Below are positions 23,749 to 31,063 of a DNA stretch of 64,000 nucleotides, piece by piece; the first letter of the stretch is position 1; each line of letters begins with the position of its first letter. The translations under genes were made by a program, and so were the position numbers. Origin of the DNA: Chryseobacterium jejuense (lineage in GTDB: Bacteria; Bacteroidota; Bacteroidia; Flavobacteriales; Weeksellaceae); assembly GCF_900100075.1 (NCBI RefSeq), contig NZ_FNEG01000010.1:62001-126000 (forward strand), in the 5' to 3' direction. The notes beneath the pieces were generated by a model, which saw nothing but the letters and a program-made list of their open reading frames with translations, ran no database searches and had not been told where the DNA came from.

Positions 23749-24513
23749 ATGAACGAATTTGTAGTATCAGAAATTAAAAATAATATTGCCGAAATTACTT
23801 TCGGAACCCCAAAAAGCAATGCTCTTCCGGGAGCAATTTTAGAAAAACTGGCTCAGACTATTTTAGATGAAGCAGCCAAAGATGAGGTAAAAGCTATTTT
23901 AGTAAAAAGCGAAGGTGAAAAAGCATTCTGTGCAGGAGCAAGTTTCGATGAACTTCTGGCCATTGAAGAGCTGGAAGCTTCCACGAAGTTCTTCGGAGGT
24001 TTTGCTAAGGTTCTGAATGCAATGAGAAACTGCGGAAAGATTGTTGTAGTAAGAGTTCAGGGAAAAACAACCGGCGGTGGAGTAGGTATTGCCTGCGGTG
24101 CTGACTACTGTTTTGCAACAAAAGATTCTGCATTAGCGCTTACAGAGATCAATTTAGGAATAGGACCATTCGTAATTGGACCTTATGTGGAAAGAAAAAT
24201 TGGAAAATCACAGTTCTCAGCAATGGCTATTGATGCCGACTTCAGATCTGCTGAATGGGCAGAACAGCATAATGTATATCATTCTGTTTCAGACAGCATA
24301 CAGGAAATGGATGAGAAACTTGAGAAATTTTTACAGACTTTAGCATCAAGAAGCAGTGATGCTCTTGCATTGATTAAAAAAGTTTCGTGGGAAGGAACCG
24401 ATCATTTTAATGAACTGATGCCGGCAAGAATTCATATGAGTGCAAGCCTTATTTTAGAAGATTCTGCAAAGAAAAATATTGAAGCTATTAAAGAAAGACT
24501 GAGAGCCAAATAG
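23749..24513 (+). CDS. Enoyl-CoA hydratase/isomerase family protein
   Basis: The 254-aa crotonase-fold protein has oxyanion-hole loops AFCAGASFDE (about residue 63) and GKTTGGGVGIACGADYCFAT (about 105-124), and a Glu in LTEINLGIGPF. The second catalytic Glu position of classic hydratases (PGAGGT loop) is replaced by GPFVIGPYV, so a strict hydratase mechanism is doubtful. The phenylacetate operon contains only a PaaG-like crotonase, so this gene 6.5 kb downstream is a candidate for the missing PaaF step, though branched-chain catabolism is equally possible. Confidence 0.8.
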   Translation: MNEFVVSEIKNNIAEITFGTPKSNALPGAILEKLAQTILDEAAKDEVKAILVKSEGEKAFCAGASFDELLAIEELEASTKFFGGFAKVLNAMRNCGKIVVVRVQGKTTGGGVGIACGADYCFATKDSALALTEINLGIGPFVIGPYVERKIGKSQFSAMAIDADFRSAEWAEQHNVYHSVSDSIQEMDEKLEKFLQTLASRSSDALALIKKVSWEGTDHFNELMPARIHMSASLILEDSAKKNIEAIKERLRAK

Positions 24514-24538
24514 GTTTTCATCCCATCCAAAAATAACC

Positions 24539-24566
24539 AGCCGTTGATTCTTTCAGCGGCTTTTTT
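24539..24566. terminator. Bidirectional terminator between convergent genes
   Basis: AGCCGTTGA (24539-24547) pairs with TCAGCGGCT (24553-24561) and is followed by TTTTT. It serves the hydratase gene, and probably the minus-strand gene that ends at 24565. Confidence 0.75.
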
Positions 24567-25095
24567 AATTCATACGCTCATCGTGATCAAGAGAAAGAAC
24601 TTCCTTACTGTATTTAAAATAAGTTACCATTACTTTTGTTCCTGTCTCATATTCATCATAAACCTTTTTTTTAACAGGAAGTCTTATCTTTTCTCCTTTG
24701 CTGCACCCTGCAAAAGTGATGATATATTCGTCACCTTCCGTTTTATGCTTGGAAATAATAATACTTTTTAATCTGTTTTTGCCATTTTCAAGATCCTTTT
24801 TCCATCTTCCTTTGACGTATTGATAGATAAGCCAATGGATAAGCAAAAAAAAGAGATAGAGCGATACTGCAGCTGCAATAAATAAAATGTAATGGTAATA
24901 TTTGAAGTTCTTAAACTCATTTTTCAAAAAAAAAGCAGCGATAAGCGTTGTTATCATAATAACAGCAATTACAACACCTGAAAAATCTTTAAAAAAATCT
25001 TTTTTATGGGTCGCGATCATATTAACCTCTTCCTCGCTTAAAGGAATATTTTCTTGTAAGTATATTTGAGAATAATCAATTAAAACTTTTGTCAT
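24565..25095 (-). CDS. Two-helix membrane protein of unknown function
   Basis: The 176-aa product is not recognised. Residues about 38-58 (FSGVVIAVIMITTLIAAFFL) and 68-92 (YHYILFIAAAVSLYLFFLLIHW) form two membrane helices. The rest is soluble and basic, ending in a beta-rich segment (VMVTYFKYSKEVLSLDHDE). The ATG follows a divergent intergenic region shared with 25294. No motif points to a function. Confidence 0.7.
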   Translation of the reverse strand: MTKVLIDYSQIYLQENIPLSEEEVNMIATHKKDFFKDFSGVVIAVIMITTLIAAFFLKNEFKNFKYYHYILFIAAAVSLYLFFLLIHWLIYQYVKGRWKKDLENGKNRLKSIIISKHKTEGDEYIITFAGCSKGEKIRLPVKKKVYDEYETGTKVMVTYFKYSKEVLSLDHDERMN

Positions 25096-25245
25096 AATAA
25101 GATAATTAAAGTGAACGGCTATTCTTTTATTTACTTCTATGGATGAATTATAATTGGATCTTTGGCTTCTATGATTTTGATAATCTTAAAGTTAAGAATA
25201 ATATACAGAGCTTGATTAAAAAATCACTTTAACTGAAAAAAATAT

Positions 25246-25275
25246 TTTGCAGATTAAAAATAAATTATAACTTTG
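25246..25275 (+). promoter_or_regulatory. Promoter of the 25294 membrane-protein operon
   Basis: TTTG at 25246-25249, an 18-bp spacer and TAACTTTG at 25268-25275, a full match to TAnnTTTG. The -7 element is part of the palindrome at 25269-25287. Confidence 0.6.
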
Positions 25276-25287
25276 TAATTCAAAGTT
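25269..25287. promoter_or_regulatory. Palindromic operator, copy 1
   Basis: AACTTTGTAATTCAAAGTT is a perfect 7-5-7 inverted repeat lying over the -7 element and the start point. Seventeen of the 19 bases recur at 26296-26312. The winged-helix protein encoded at 25983 is the likely ligand. Confidence 0.65.
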
Positions 25288-25293
25288 CTTTTT

Positions 25294-25911
25294 ATGGATA
25301 AGAAAAATTATCACGAAGATTTGTCTCATATCCGTTCCATGATGGAGCGGTCTTCCAGATTTATTTCTTTGAGTGGTCTCTCCGGAGTTGTAGCTGGTGT
25401 AGTAGCCCTTTTAGGGGCAGGATATGCCTATTTTGCTATGGAAAGTAAAAAAGTGGAATACATTAACGGAGACAGGCTAAGCTTTACACCTGCATTGGTT
25501 CAGGAGTTAATTATCACCGGGTTGGTAGTTTTAGTACTGGCAGTTTTCAGTGGATATATTTTTACTGCCAATAAAAGTAAAAAGAAAGGATTGAAGATCT
25601 GGGATTCTACTACCAAGCGGCTTTTAGTTACCTTTGCAGTCCCATTAGCTGCCGGAGGAATCTTTTGTGCGGCTCTTATTTATCATCATCTAGTAGTTTG
25701 GGTTGCTCCTACTACTTTGATCTTCTATGGATTGGGATTGATAAGTGCTGAAAGATACACCTTGCCGGATGTAAAATACCTGGGATATTGCGAAGTAACT
25801 CTTGGTTTATTTTCCTTGTTCTTTCTGGGCTGGGGATTATTTTTCTGGGCGGTAGGATTCGGTATTTTGCATATAGTTTATGGACTGATTATGCATAAAA
25901 AGTATAAATAA
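25294..25911 (+). CDS. Polytopic membrane protein upstream of the winged-helix regulator
   Basis: The 205-aa product has five or six membrane helices after a short soluble start (MDKKNYHEDLSHIRSMMERSSRF). Helices lie near residues 28-48, 68-90, 108-130, 133-150 and 165-195. It is conserved in outline with Flavobacteriia proteins of unknown function that precede HTH_34-type regulators, as far as I can recall. First gene of the operon, under the operator at 25269. The arrangement suggests an autoregulated membrane module. Confidence 0.78.
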   Translation: MDKKNYHEDLSHIRSMMERSSRFISLSGLSGVVAGVVALLGAGYAYFAMESKKVEYINGDRLSFTPALVQELIITGLVVLVLAVFSGYIFTANKSKKKGLKIWDSTTKRLLVTFAVPLAAGGIFCAALIYHHLVVWVAPTTLIFYGLGLISAERYTLPDVKYLGYCEVTLGLFSLFFLGWGLFFWAVGFGILHIVYGLIMHKKYK

Positions 25912-25920
25912 AAATTAACT

Positions 25921-25970
25921 TTGCAGCTTCTTAGGTGCTATTCTACGTAGACAGCACCTGATATCTGCAA
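25921..25970 (+). other. Nested hairpin before the winged-helix gene
   Basis: TTGCAG (25921) pairs with CTGCAA (25965-25970), AGGTGCT (25933-25939) with AGCACCT (25953-25959), and the centre TCTACGTAGA (25942-25951) is itself palindromic. There is no T-tract, so it is not a typical terminator. It could be an RNA-stability or processing element, or a DNA-binding site. Confidence 0.6.
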
Positions 25971-25982
25971 TCATTATCTATT

Positions 25983-26273
25983 ATGATCAAAATAAGTCAA
26001 CTCAATAAAGAATTTGAAAGTCGTGTAAGATTGGGCATTATGTCTGTTCTTATGGTGAACGACTGGGTTGATTTCTCTGAAATGAAAGGATTGTTGGAGA
26101 TCACAGACGGAAATCTTGCCAGTCACAGTAATGCCCTTGAAAAAGTGGGATATATTGAAGTGAAAAAAGAATTTGTAGGAAAGAAACCTAAAACCTCTTA
26201 TCGTGTTACCCAAAGTGGGAGACAGGCTTTTACAGATCATCTGGATGCCCTTGAAAAATTATTAGGCCGTTAG
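25983..26273 (+). CDS. Winged-helix transcriptional regulator (HTH_34/PF13601 type)
   Basis: The 96-aa product is a single winged-helix domain: SRVRLGIMSVLMVNDWVDFSEM (about 11-35), recognition helix LLEITDGNLASHSNALEKVGYI (about 37-58) and wing KPKTSYRVTQSGRQAF (about 68-83). The family acts as small dimeric repressors that usually control the adjacent membrane-protein genes. Two copies of one palindrome, ahead of 25294 and 26348, are probable targets. Confidence 0.85.
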   Translation: MIKISQLNKEFESRVRLGIMSVLMVNDWVDFSEMKGLLEITDGNLASHSNALEKVGYIEVKKEFVGKKPKTSYRVTQSGRQAFTDHLDALEKLLGR

Positions 26274-26295
26274 TCCTATATTTTTTTGAAATTTT

Positions 26296-26312
26296 ACTTT
26301 GTAATTCAAAGT
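26296..26312. promoter_or_regulatory. Palindromic operator, copy 2
   Basis: ACTTTGTAATTCAAAGT, a 6-5-6 inverted repeat identical over 17 bases to the operator at 25269. It is followed by the same TCTTT and lies 36 bp before the next gene. The TTACTTTG ahead of it resembles a -7 element with one mismatch. Confidence 0.6.
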
Positions 26313-26347
26313 TCTTTGTTTTGAAATAAAATTAATTACTATACATT

Positions 26348-26653
26348 ATGAAAGATCAGGAAATTATAAACCTAAGTAAATCAGTGTTTTGGATATGTTT
26401 TGTCATTGGAAGTATTTGTCTTCTGGGAGGATTATTCAAACAAGAATCGTTTGCTGTAGCAGGTTATCTGCTGCTGCTTTTTGCTACTCCCATCAACTTA
26501 TTATTGGTATTAGTTTTTTGGATTTGTGGGCTTGTCAACAGACCCAGATTAAAAACCTATGATAAAGCCATTGGCATACTTTCCATCAATATACCTATTG
26601 CTATTCTCTATACATTCATTGGTCTTTATTTATTTTCTGATGGGAACTGGTAA
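26348..26653 (+). CDS. Small three-helix membrane protein
   Basis: The 101-aa product is of unknown function. It has hydrophobic helices near residues 13-33, 36-62 and 74-97. It resembles the product of 27198 in layout and in the third helix (SINIPIAILYTFI here, LSNIPIAAIYLLI there), so the two are probable paralogues flanking a COQ4-like gene. It has its own copy of the operator at 26296. Confidence 0.7.
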   Translation: MKDQEIINLSKSVFWICFVIGSICLLGGLFKQESFAVAGYLLLLFATPINLLLVLVFWICGLVNRPRLKTYDKAIGILSINIPIAILYTFIGLYLFSDGNW

Positions 26654-26701
26654 ACTGTTTATCCTAATTAAGTTGAAATCTTGTTTTTAAATACATACAC
26701 T

Positions 26702-27187
26702 ATGAAAAAAATACGCGTTCAGTTTCTGCTTTTTGTGTACGATAAAACGCAAAAACTCTACAGAAAATACTTTAAAAAGAAAAAAAGACAATGGCAGTTC
26801 AATGAGAGGCAGCTGCTGGAATTCAAAGAAGATTCACTGGGAAGGAAATTAGGTGAATTTTACCATAAACACGGGTTTTCAATGATTCCCAAAATGGAAA
26901 ACCACGATGTTCACCATCTGATTACAGATTGTGGAACCAATTTCGAGGATGAAATTGCCATGCAATATCTCCTGTTGGGCAACGGAAAACTCAATGCTCA
27001 TCTTTTGGCAGCTATCGTATTGGGAAGCCTTATCCTTCCGGAATATATGAAAATCTATCTTAAAGCATACCGGAAAGGGCAGAACATGAGAGCCTTTCAT
27101 GAATGGGATTTCGAAGGCTTGCTCTGGCAAAATTTTGAGCATCTGAAAGACTTTATCCAACAGAAAGATACCATTGTTCTACATTAA
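26702..27187 (+). CDS. COQ4-family protein
   Basis: The 161-aa helical protein has the COQ4 signature HDVHHLITDCGTNFEDEIAM (about residues 71-90), the HDxxH-x11-E arrangement that holds a metal in mitochondrial COQ4, where it works in ubiquinone synthesis. This bacterium would use menaquinone, so the role here is open. The ATG at 26702 is preferred to one seven codons upstream, which would add a peptide not seen in the family. It is flanked by two related membrane-protein genes. Confidence 0.8.
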   Translation: MKKIRVQFLLFVYDKTQKLYRKYFKKKKRQWQFNERQLLEFKEDSLGRKLGEFYHKHGFSMIPKMENHDVHHLITDCGTNFEDEIAMQYLLLGNGKLNAHLLAAIVLGSLILPEYMKIYLKAYRKGQNMRAFHEWDFEGLLWQNFEHLKDFIQQKDTIVLH

Positions 27188-27197
27188 AAATATTGAT

Positions 27198-27503
27198 ATG
27201 GAAAATATAGAGTTCAGTGCAACCGGAAAATATACTTTTCTTATTTCATTTGGTCTGGGAACATTTCTGTTTATATTATTTATTATCACCCAAAATGAAT
27301 TTTTACTGTTGTCTGGGTTTATATACGTAATCATTGCAATACTTGTGAATGTTATTGTGCTTTTATATGAACTTCTTGCATTCCTGTTAGACGTTTCAGA
27401 AGAAAAGTCTTCCGGTAATTCTGTTCTTCTTCTATTATCCAATATCCCTATTGCAGCAATATATCTTTTGATCATTATCAACTTTTCTCAACTCAATCTT
27501 TAA
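27198..27503 (+). CDS. Small three-helix membrane protein, paralogue of the 26348 product
   Basis: About 101 aa from the ATG at 27198. Upstream codons of the frame overlap the COQ4-like gene and are unlikely to be used. Hydrophobic helices near 15-33, 37-65 and 76-97 and a short charged loop (DVSEEKSSGNS) match the layout of the 26348 product. The function is unknown. Confidence 0.68.
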   Translation: MENIEFSATGKYTFLISFGLGTFLFILFIITQNEFLLLSGFIYVIIAILVNVIVLLYELLAFLLDVSEEKSSGNSVLLLLSNIPIAAIYLLIIINFSQLNL

Positions 27504-27515
27504 ACCTTATATCTT

Positions 27516-28886
27516 ATGAAAACACATCATTATATATTTCTCACAACAGCCCTGTTTGTTATTTTGTTCTACGATCAGGATATGGGGCTGAATTTTGGAA
27601 TCCTTGGCATTCTATACGCCATTCTGAATTTCTTCAAAACACCAGAAAAAAATAAAACCAGACCTTTTTATATTCTCACAGCTACAAGTATGTTTTCAGG
27701 GATTGCATTTGCGTGGTATGGAGACTTTCCTTCATTCCTTGCAGTGGTAAGCTCACTTCTTTTGCTGGCCTATAAATCAAGGAATAGGAGAATGAAAATC
27801 CTCTTTCTCATTCCGGTTTTTATAACGAACTGTTGTACTTCAATTTGTAGAATTTTTATGCTTGATAAATGGCTGCCTCAAAGAAATGTTCCGGGAATGT
27901 GGCAGAAGATCATGGCATTTGTGCTTATCCCGTTAGTTCTTATATCCGTTTTCTTTGGGATTTATGCAGCAGGAAGTGACCATTTTGCAGCTCTCTTCAC
28001 AGATTATGAATTAGATATCAACCTTTGGCAGGTTTTCTGTCTTTCCGTGTTAGGATTTTTTATTGCTTTTAGTTTCTGGAATTATGCTGTTGAAAAATTG
28101 ATTTACAAAAATCATCACTATTTAGATAATGACTTTCATAAAAGTGCTCAGGAACCGAAGTCAACCTATTCTTTCCTTGATCTTGATGCTGAAAGAACGA
28201 GTGGAGTAGTATCCTTCTTTTGTCTGAATATTTTGTTGATATTTTTCATTATCACTTATAATTATGAACAATTTTATGAAGTCTCAAAAACACCGGTTCA
28301 GCTTTCGGAAGAAACCCATGAGCGTGTTAATGCGGTAATTATGTCTATTGTAATGGCTATTCTGGTCATCATGTTCTATTTCAAATCAGGATTTAATTTT
28401 GATCCAAAAGCAAAATTGCTGAAAGTTCTAGCTAAAGTCTGGATTGTTTTGAATGCTGTACTTATCCTGTCTGCAGCAGCTAAAAACTATGAATATATTG
28501 TGAACTATGCTTTTACATATAAAAGACTGGGTGTTTTTGCTTTCCTTATTTTATCTCTGGTAGGTCTTGGCTTAACTTTTATTAAAATTCAAAAGCAGAA
28601 AAGAAATGCATTCCTGTTCAATACCATGGTGTGGTACTTTTATGGAACTGTTTTGATGTGCAGCTATATCAACTGGGGCGGTTTTATTACCTCACAGAAT
28701 ATAACCAGTAAGAACTTTGATTTACGTTATCATTGGACATCGGTTAATTTCAACTCCGAAAGCCTGATGAAATATGCGGATGAAAAGAATAATCAAGAGC
28801 TTAAAAGAGATCTTCAAAATAAAATTAAGGCAGAAAAATCAAAGTCTTTCCTTTCAAAGATCATCTATTATCAAACCATCAAATAA
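27516..28886 (+). CDS. DUF4153/DUF4173-like multi-pass membrane protein
   Basis: The 456-aa product has about ten membrane helices and a short basic C-terminus (KNNQELKRDLQNKIKAEKSK). The YKRLGVFAFLILSLVGLGLT stretch (about residue 328) and the preceding Asn/Tyr-rich loop recall the DUF4153 and DUF4173 families. The role is unestablished. It lies 12 bp after the small membrane gene and 12 bp before the DUF1361 gene, so all are probably one transcript. Confidence 0.72.
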   Translation: MKTHHYIFLTTALFVILFYDQDMGLNFGILGILYAILNFFKTPEKNKTRPFYILTATSMFSGIAFAWYGDFPSFLAVVSSLLLLAYKSRNRRMKILFLIPVFITNCCTSICRIFMLDKWLPQRNVPGMWQKIMAFVLIPLVLISVFFGIYAAGSDHFAALFTDYELDINLWQVFCLSVLGFFIAFSFWNYAVEKLIYKNHHYLDNDFHKSAQEPKSTYSFLDLDAERTSGVVSFFCLNILLIFFIITYNYEQFYEVSKTPVQLSEETHERVNAVIMSIVMAILVIMFYFKSGFNFDPKAKLLKVLAKVWIVLNAVLILSAAAKNYEYIVNYAFTYKRLGVFAFLILSLVGLGLTFIKIQKQKRNAFLFNTMVWYFYGTVLMCSYINWGGFITSQNITSKNFDLRYHWTSVNFNSESLMKYADEKNNQELKRDLQNKIKAEKSKSFLSKIIYYQTIK

Positions 28887-28898
28887 TAAGAATACACG

Positions 28899-29585
28899 AT
28901 GAAAAAGTTAATGGAATCTCCAAGATTTAAAATGAATGCTTTGCTGGTATTCATGACCTTATTTTGTCTCAGTCTCTCTATTTTCAGGTATTATATTAGT
29001 GAAACAAAGGTATTTTTCTTTCTGAATTGGAATCTTTTTCTGGCATGGATTCCTTTATTGCTAAGTACTTTTATTCTGGCATTCAATATTAAAAGTAAAT
29101 TATCCATCGCTGTGATTATTATGGTCTGGATTTTATTTTTCCCCAATTCACCTTATATTCTGACTGATCTTTTTCATTTAAAAGTAAGAAATACAATTCC
29201 TATCTGGTATGATTTGATCGTAATCCTTTCCTATGCCTGGACGGGATTAATCTGTGGTTTCTTAAGTCTTAATGATATTGAAAAGCTCTTATCTGGTTAC
29301 AGTAAAGAAAGAATTATTAACGGGATCGTAGTACTCTTTTTGTTTATGAGCAGCTTTGGAGTGTATTTAGGAAGATTCCTGAGATGGAACAGTTGGGATA
29401 TTCTGAACAATCCTTTTGGGCTATTCAATGATATTGTAGTACGGTTTATTTATCCGCTGGAGTATACAAAAACCTGGGGCGTTACCCTTTTAATGGGGAT
29501 TATGCTCAATTTTATGTATTTCACTTTTAAATTCATTAGAAATAATAACGAAAAGCTTGTTCAGCCTAAAAATATAGACTGTTAA
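28899..29585 (+). CDS. DUF1361 membrane protein
   Basis: The 228-aa product has seven or so membrane helices and the DUF1361 landmarks LNWNLFLAWIPLLLS (about residue 41), FFPNSPYILTDLFHL (about 77-91), IPIWYDL and GRFLRWNSWDIL (about 154-165). The biochemical role is unknown. It ends the operon; the 200 bp that follow hold no gene. Confidence 0.82.
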   Translation: MKKLMESPRFKMNALLVFMTLFCLSLSIFRYYISETKVFFFLNWNLFLAWIPLLLSTFILAFNIKSKLSIAVIIMVWILFFPNSPYILTDLFHLKVRNTIPIWYDLIVILSYAWTGLICGFLSLNDIEKLLSGYSKERIINGIVVLFLFMSSFGVYLGRFLRWNSWDILNNPFGLFNDIVVRFIYPLEYTKTWGVTLLMGIMLNFMYFTFKFIRNNNEKLVQPKNIDC

Positions 29586-29789
29586 AAAGAGTTGGAACAA
29601 TTTTAGCATTTAAAAAGGACTGATTAACCAGGATGGTGTTGAAAATAGATAATGGAGATCTGCTTCAAAAAGAGATTTAAATATTGATAATTTCCAATTG
29701 AGCATATTTCAAAGGTATGGGAAACTAGAAGAACTTTCATCTCTCAACCTCCAGCTTCCATCTTTCTCACTTCCTCAAAATTAATTATT

Positions 29790-30329
29790 ATGAAAAAAAG
29801 CTTATTGTTAATTCCATTGATTATTATTTCATGTAAAAAGGATCCTGCTGTGACAGATATATCTCAAAAGGATTCAACCATTGTAACGGAACTGCCGGAC
29901 TCTGTCTATAAAGCAGATTCTGTAGCGCTGAGAAAAAAAGATTCAATTATTAACAATGCTCCTGCTACTAAGGAGATTTTACGTAAAGGTGTGATGAGAA
30001 GCGAAAAAGAAGGGCAGATTGTAAGAACAGCAGATGCCTCTCAGCTTCCTTTTACACTAGGAGAAGAATTTAAGAAAGATGATCAGGAGCTTATTTTAAA
30101 GCTTACCCATTTTGAACAGTCCAATATTAAAGCAACAATTTCTACTAAAGAAAAAGATTTTAATATCAGATTCAACCAAATAAAACTTCCCAATGGAAAC
30201 TATGATGGTCCTTTTGGAAGAGAAATCACTTATGAGATTCCTGAAAAAGGAGAAGTATGGTTGATTATCGGAAAAAGTAATATGGCTTCAGGAAATACCA
30301 AAGGACATTTTACCGTAAGTATTGAATAA
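29790..30329 (+). CDS. Lipoprotein of unknown function
   Basis: The 179-aa product has a lipoprotein signal peptide (MKKSLLLIPLIIISC, Cys15) and is therefore lipidated at the membrane. After a Ser/Thr/Asp-rich linker (about 16-60), a beta-rich domain contains QLPFTLGEEFKKDDQELILK (about 85-104) and ends GNTKGHFTVSIE. No family is recognised. It is followed 59 bp later by another lipoprotein gene. Confidence 0.7.
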   Translation: MKKSLLLIPLIIISCKKDPAVTDISQKDSTIVTELPDSVYKADSVALRKKDSIINNAPATKEILRKGVMRSEKEGQIVRTADASQLPFTLGEEFKKDDQELILKLTHFEQSNIKATISTKEKDFNIRFNQIKLPNGNYDGPFGREITYEIPEKGEVWLIIGKSNMASGNTKGHFTVSIE

Positions 30330-30388
30330 CATCAATTAATTTGGTACAGTTTCTGCAAATTAACATCAGAAGTTTAAATTTTAAAATT

Positions 30389-30901
30389 ATGAAAAATATC
30401 GTTCTAACAGCAATGGCCGCCTCAGCTGTACTTGTAAGTTGCGGAACCGTACAGTCGCTGGTTCAGAATACATTTCCCTATACAACGAATGTTTTAGTTT
30501 CCACAGGAGTACCGGCTGATAAAGAAGTTTCTTCCACAGCAACCGCTACCAATGTACAAACATGGTTTGGAGGAAATAATAATGCTCAGATCAAAGATGT
30601 AAGAATTTCTGACGCCAAAATTTCCGTAGCCTCTCCTTCCGGAGGAAATTTAAGTGCGTTTAAAACTATTAAAATATATGTTTCATCCAGCGGAACAGGA
30701 GAGAGACTGATAGCATCCCGTTCTAATATTTCTACCAATTCATCCAGCATGAGTCTGGATCTGAATGATACAGGATTCCTGGATAGTATTGTAAAAAGCT
30801 CGGGGCTTACCGTAAGAACAGTTTATGAATTGAAGAACCAAACATCTTCAGACATGAATATTAAAGTAGCCCTTAATTTCAGCAGTGTCCCTGCGAAATA
30901 A
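30389..30901 (+). CDS. Lipoprotein of unknown function
   Basis: The 170-aa product starts at ATG 30389 rather than at the in-frame start 16 codons upstream, because only this start places the lipobox correctly (MKNIVLTAMAASAVLVSC, Cys18). The rest is Ser/Thr-rich and beta-strand-like (IKIYVSSSGTGERLIASRSN). It may be an outer-membrane or surface lipoprotein. No family is recognised. A strong terminator follows. Confidence 0.7.
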   Translation: MKNIVLTAMAASAVLVSCGTVQSLVQNTFPYTTNVLVSTGVPADKEVSSTATATNVQTWFGGNNNAQIKDVRISDAKISVASPSGGNLSAFKTIKIYVSSSGTGERLIASRSNISTNSSSMSLDLNDTGFLDSIVKSSGLTVRTVYELKNQTSSDMNIKVALNFSSVPAK

Positions 30902-30920
30902 TTGTTATAAAAGTCTATAA

Positions 30921-30960
30921 AACAAACCCACCTTCAGAAATACTGCAAGGTGGGTTTGTT
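30921..30960. terminator. Strong hairpin terminator after the lipoprotein genes
   Basis: AACAAACCCACCTT (30921-30934) and AAGGTGGGTTTGTT (30947-30960) form a 14-bp perfect stem. There is no long T-tract beyond the stem. Confidence 0.7.
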
Positions 30961-31016
30961 ACATTATACCTAATAAGTCTTTAATTCTTATAAATATTGA
31001 ATTGAAGGACTAAACA

Positions 31017-31063
31017 TTCCCCTCCGCTGGAGGGGTGGCAAATCAAAGATTTGACGGGGTGGG
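31017..31063. repeat. Short intergenic repeat with TTCCCCTCC...GGAGGGGTGG
   Basis: CCCCTCC pairs with GGAGGGG, AAATC pairs with GATTT, and GACGGGGTGG follows. It touches the stop codon of the subtilase gene. The sequence type recurs between genes in many Bacteroidetes genomes as far as I can recall; only one copy is seen in this window. Confidence 0.5.
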
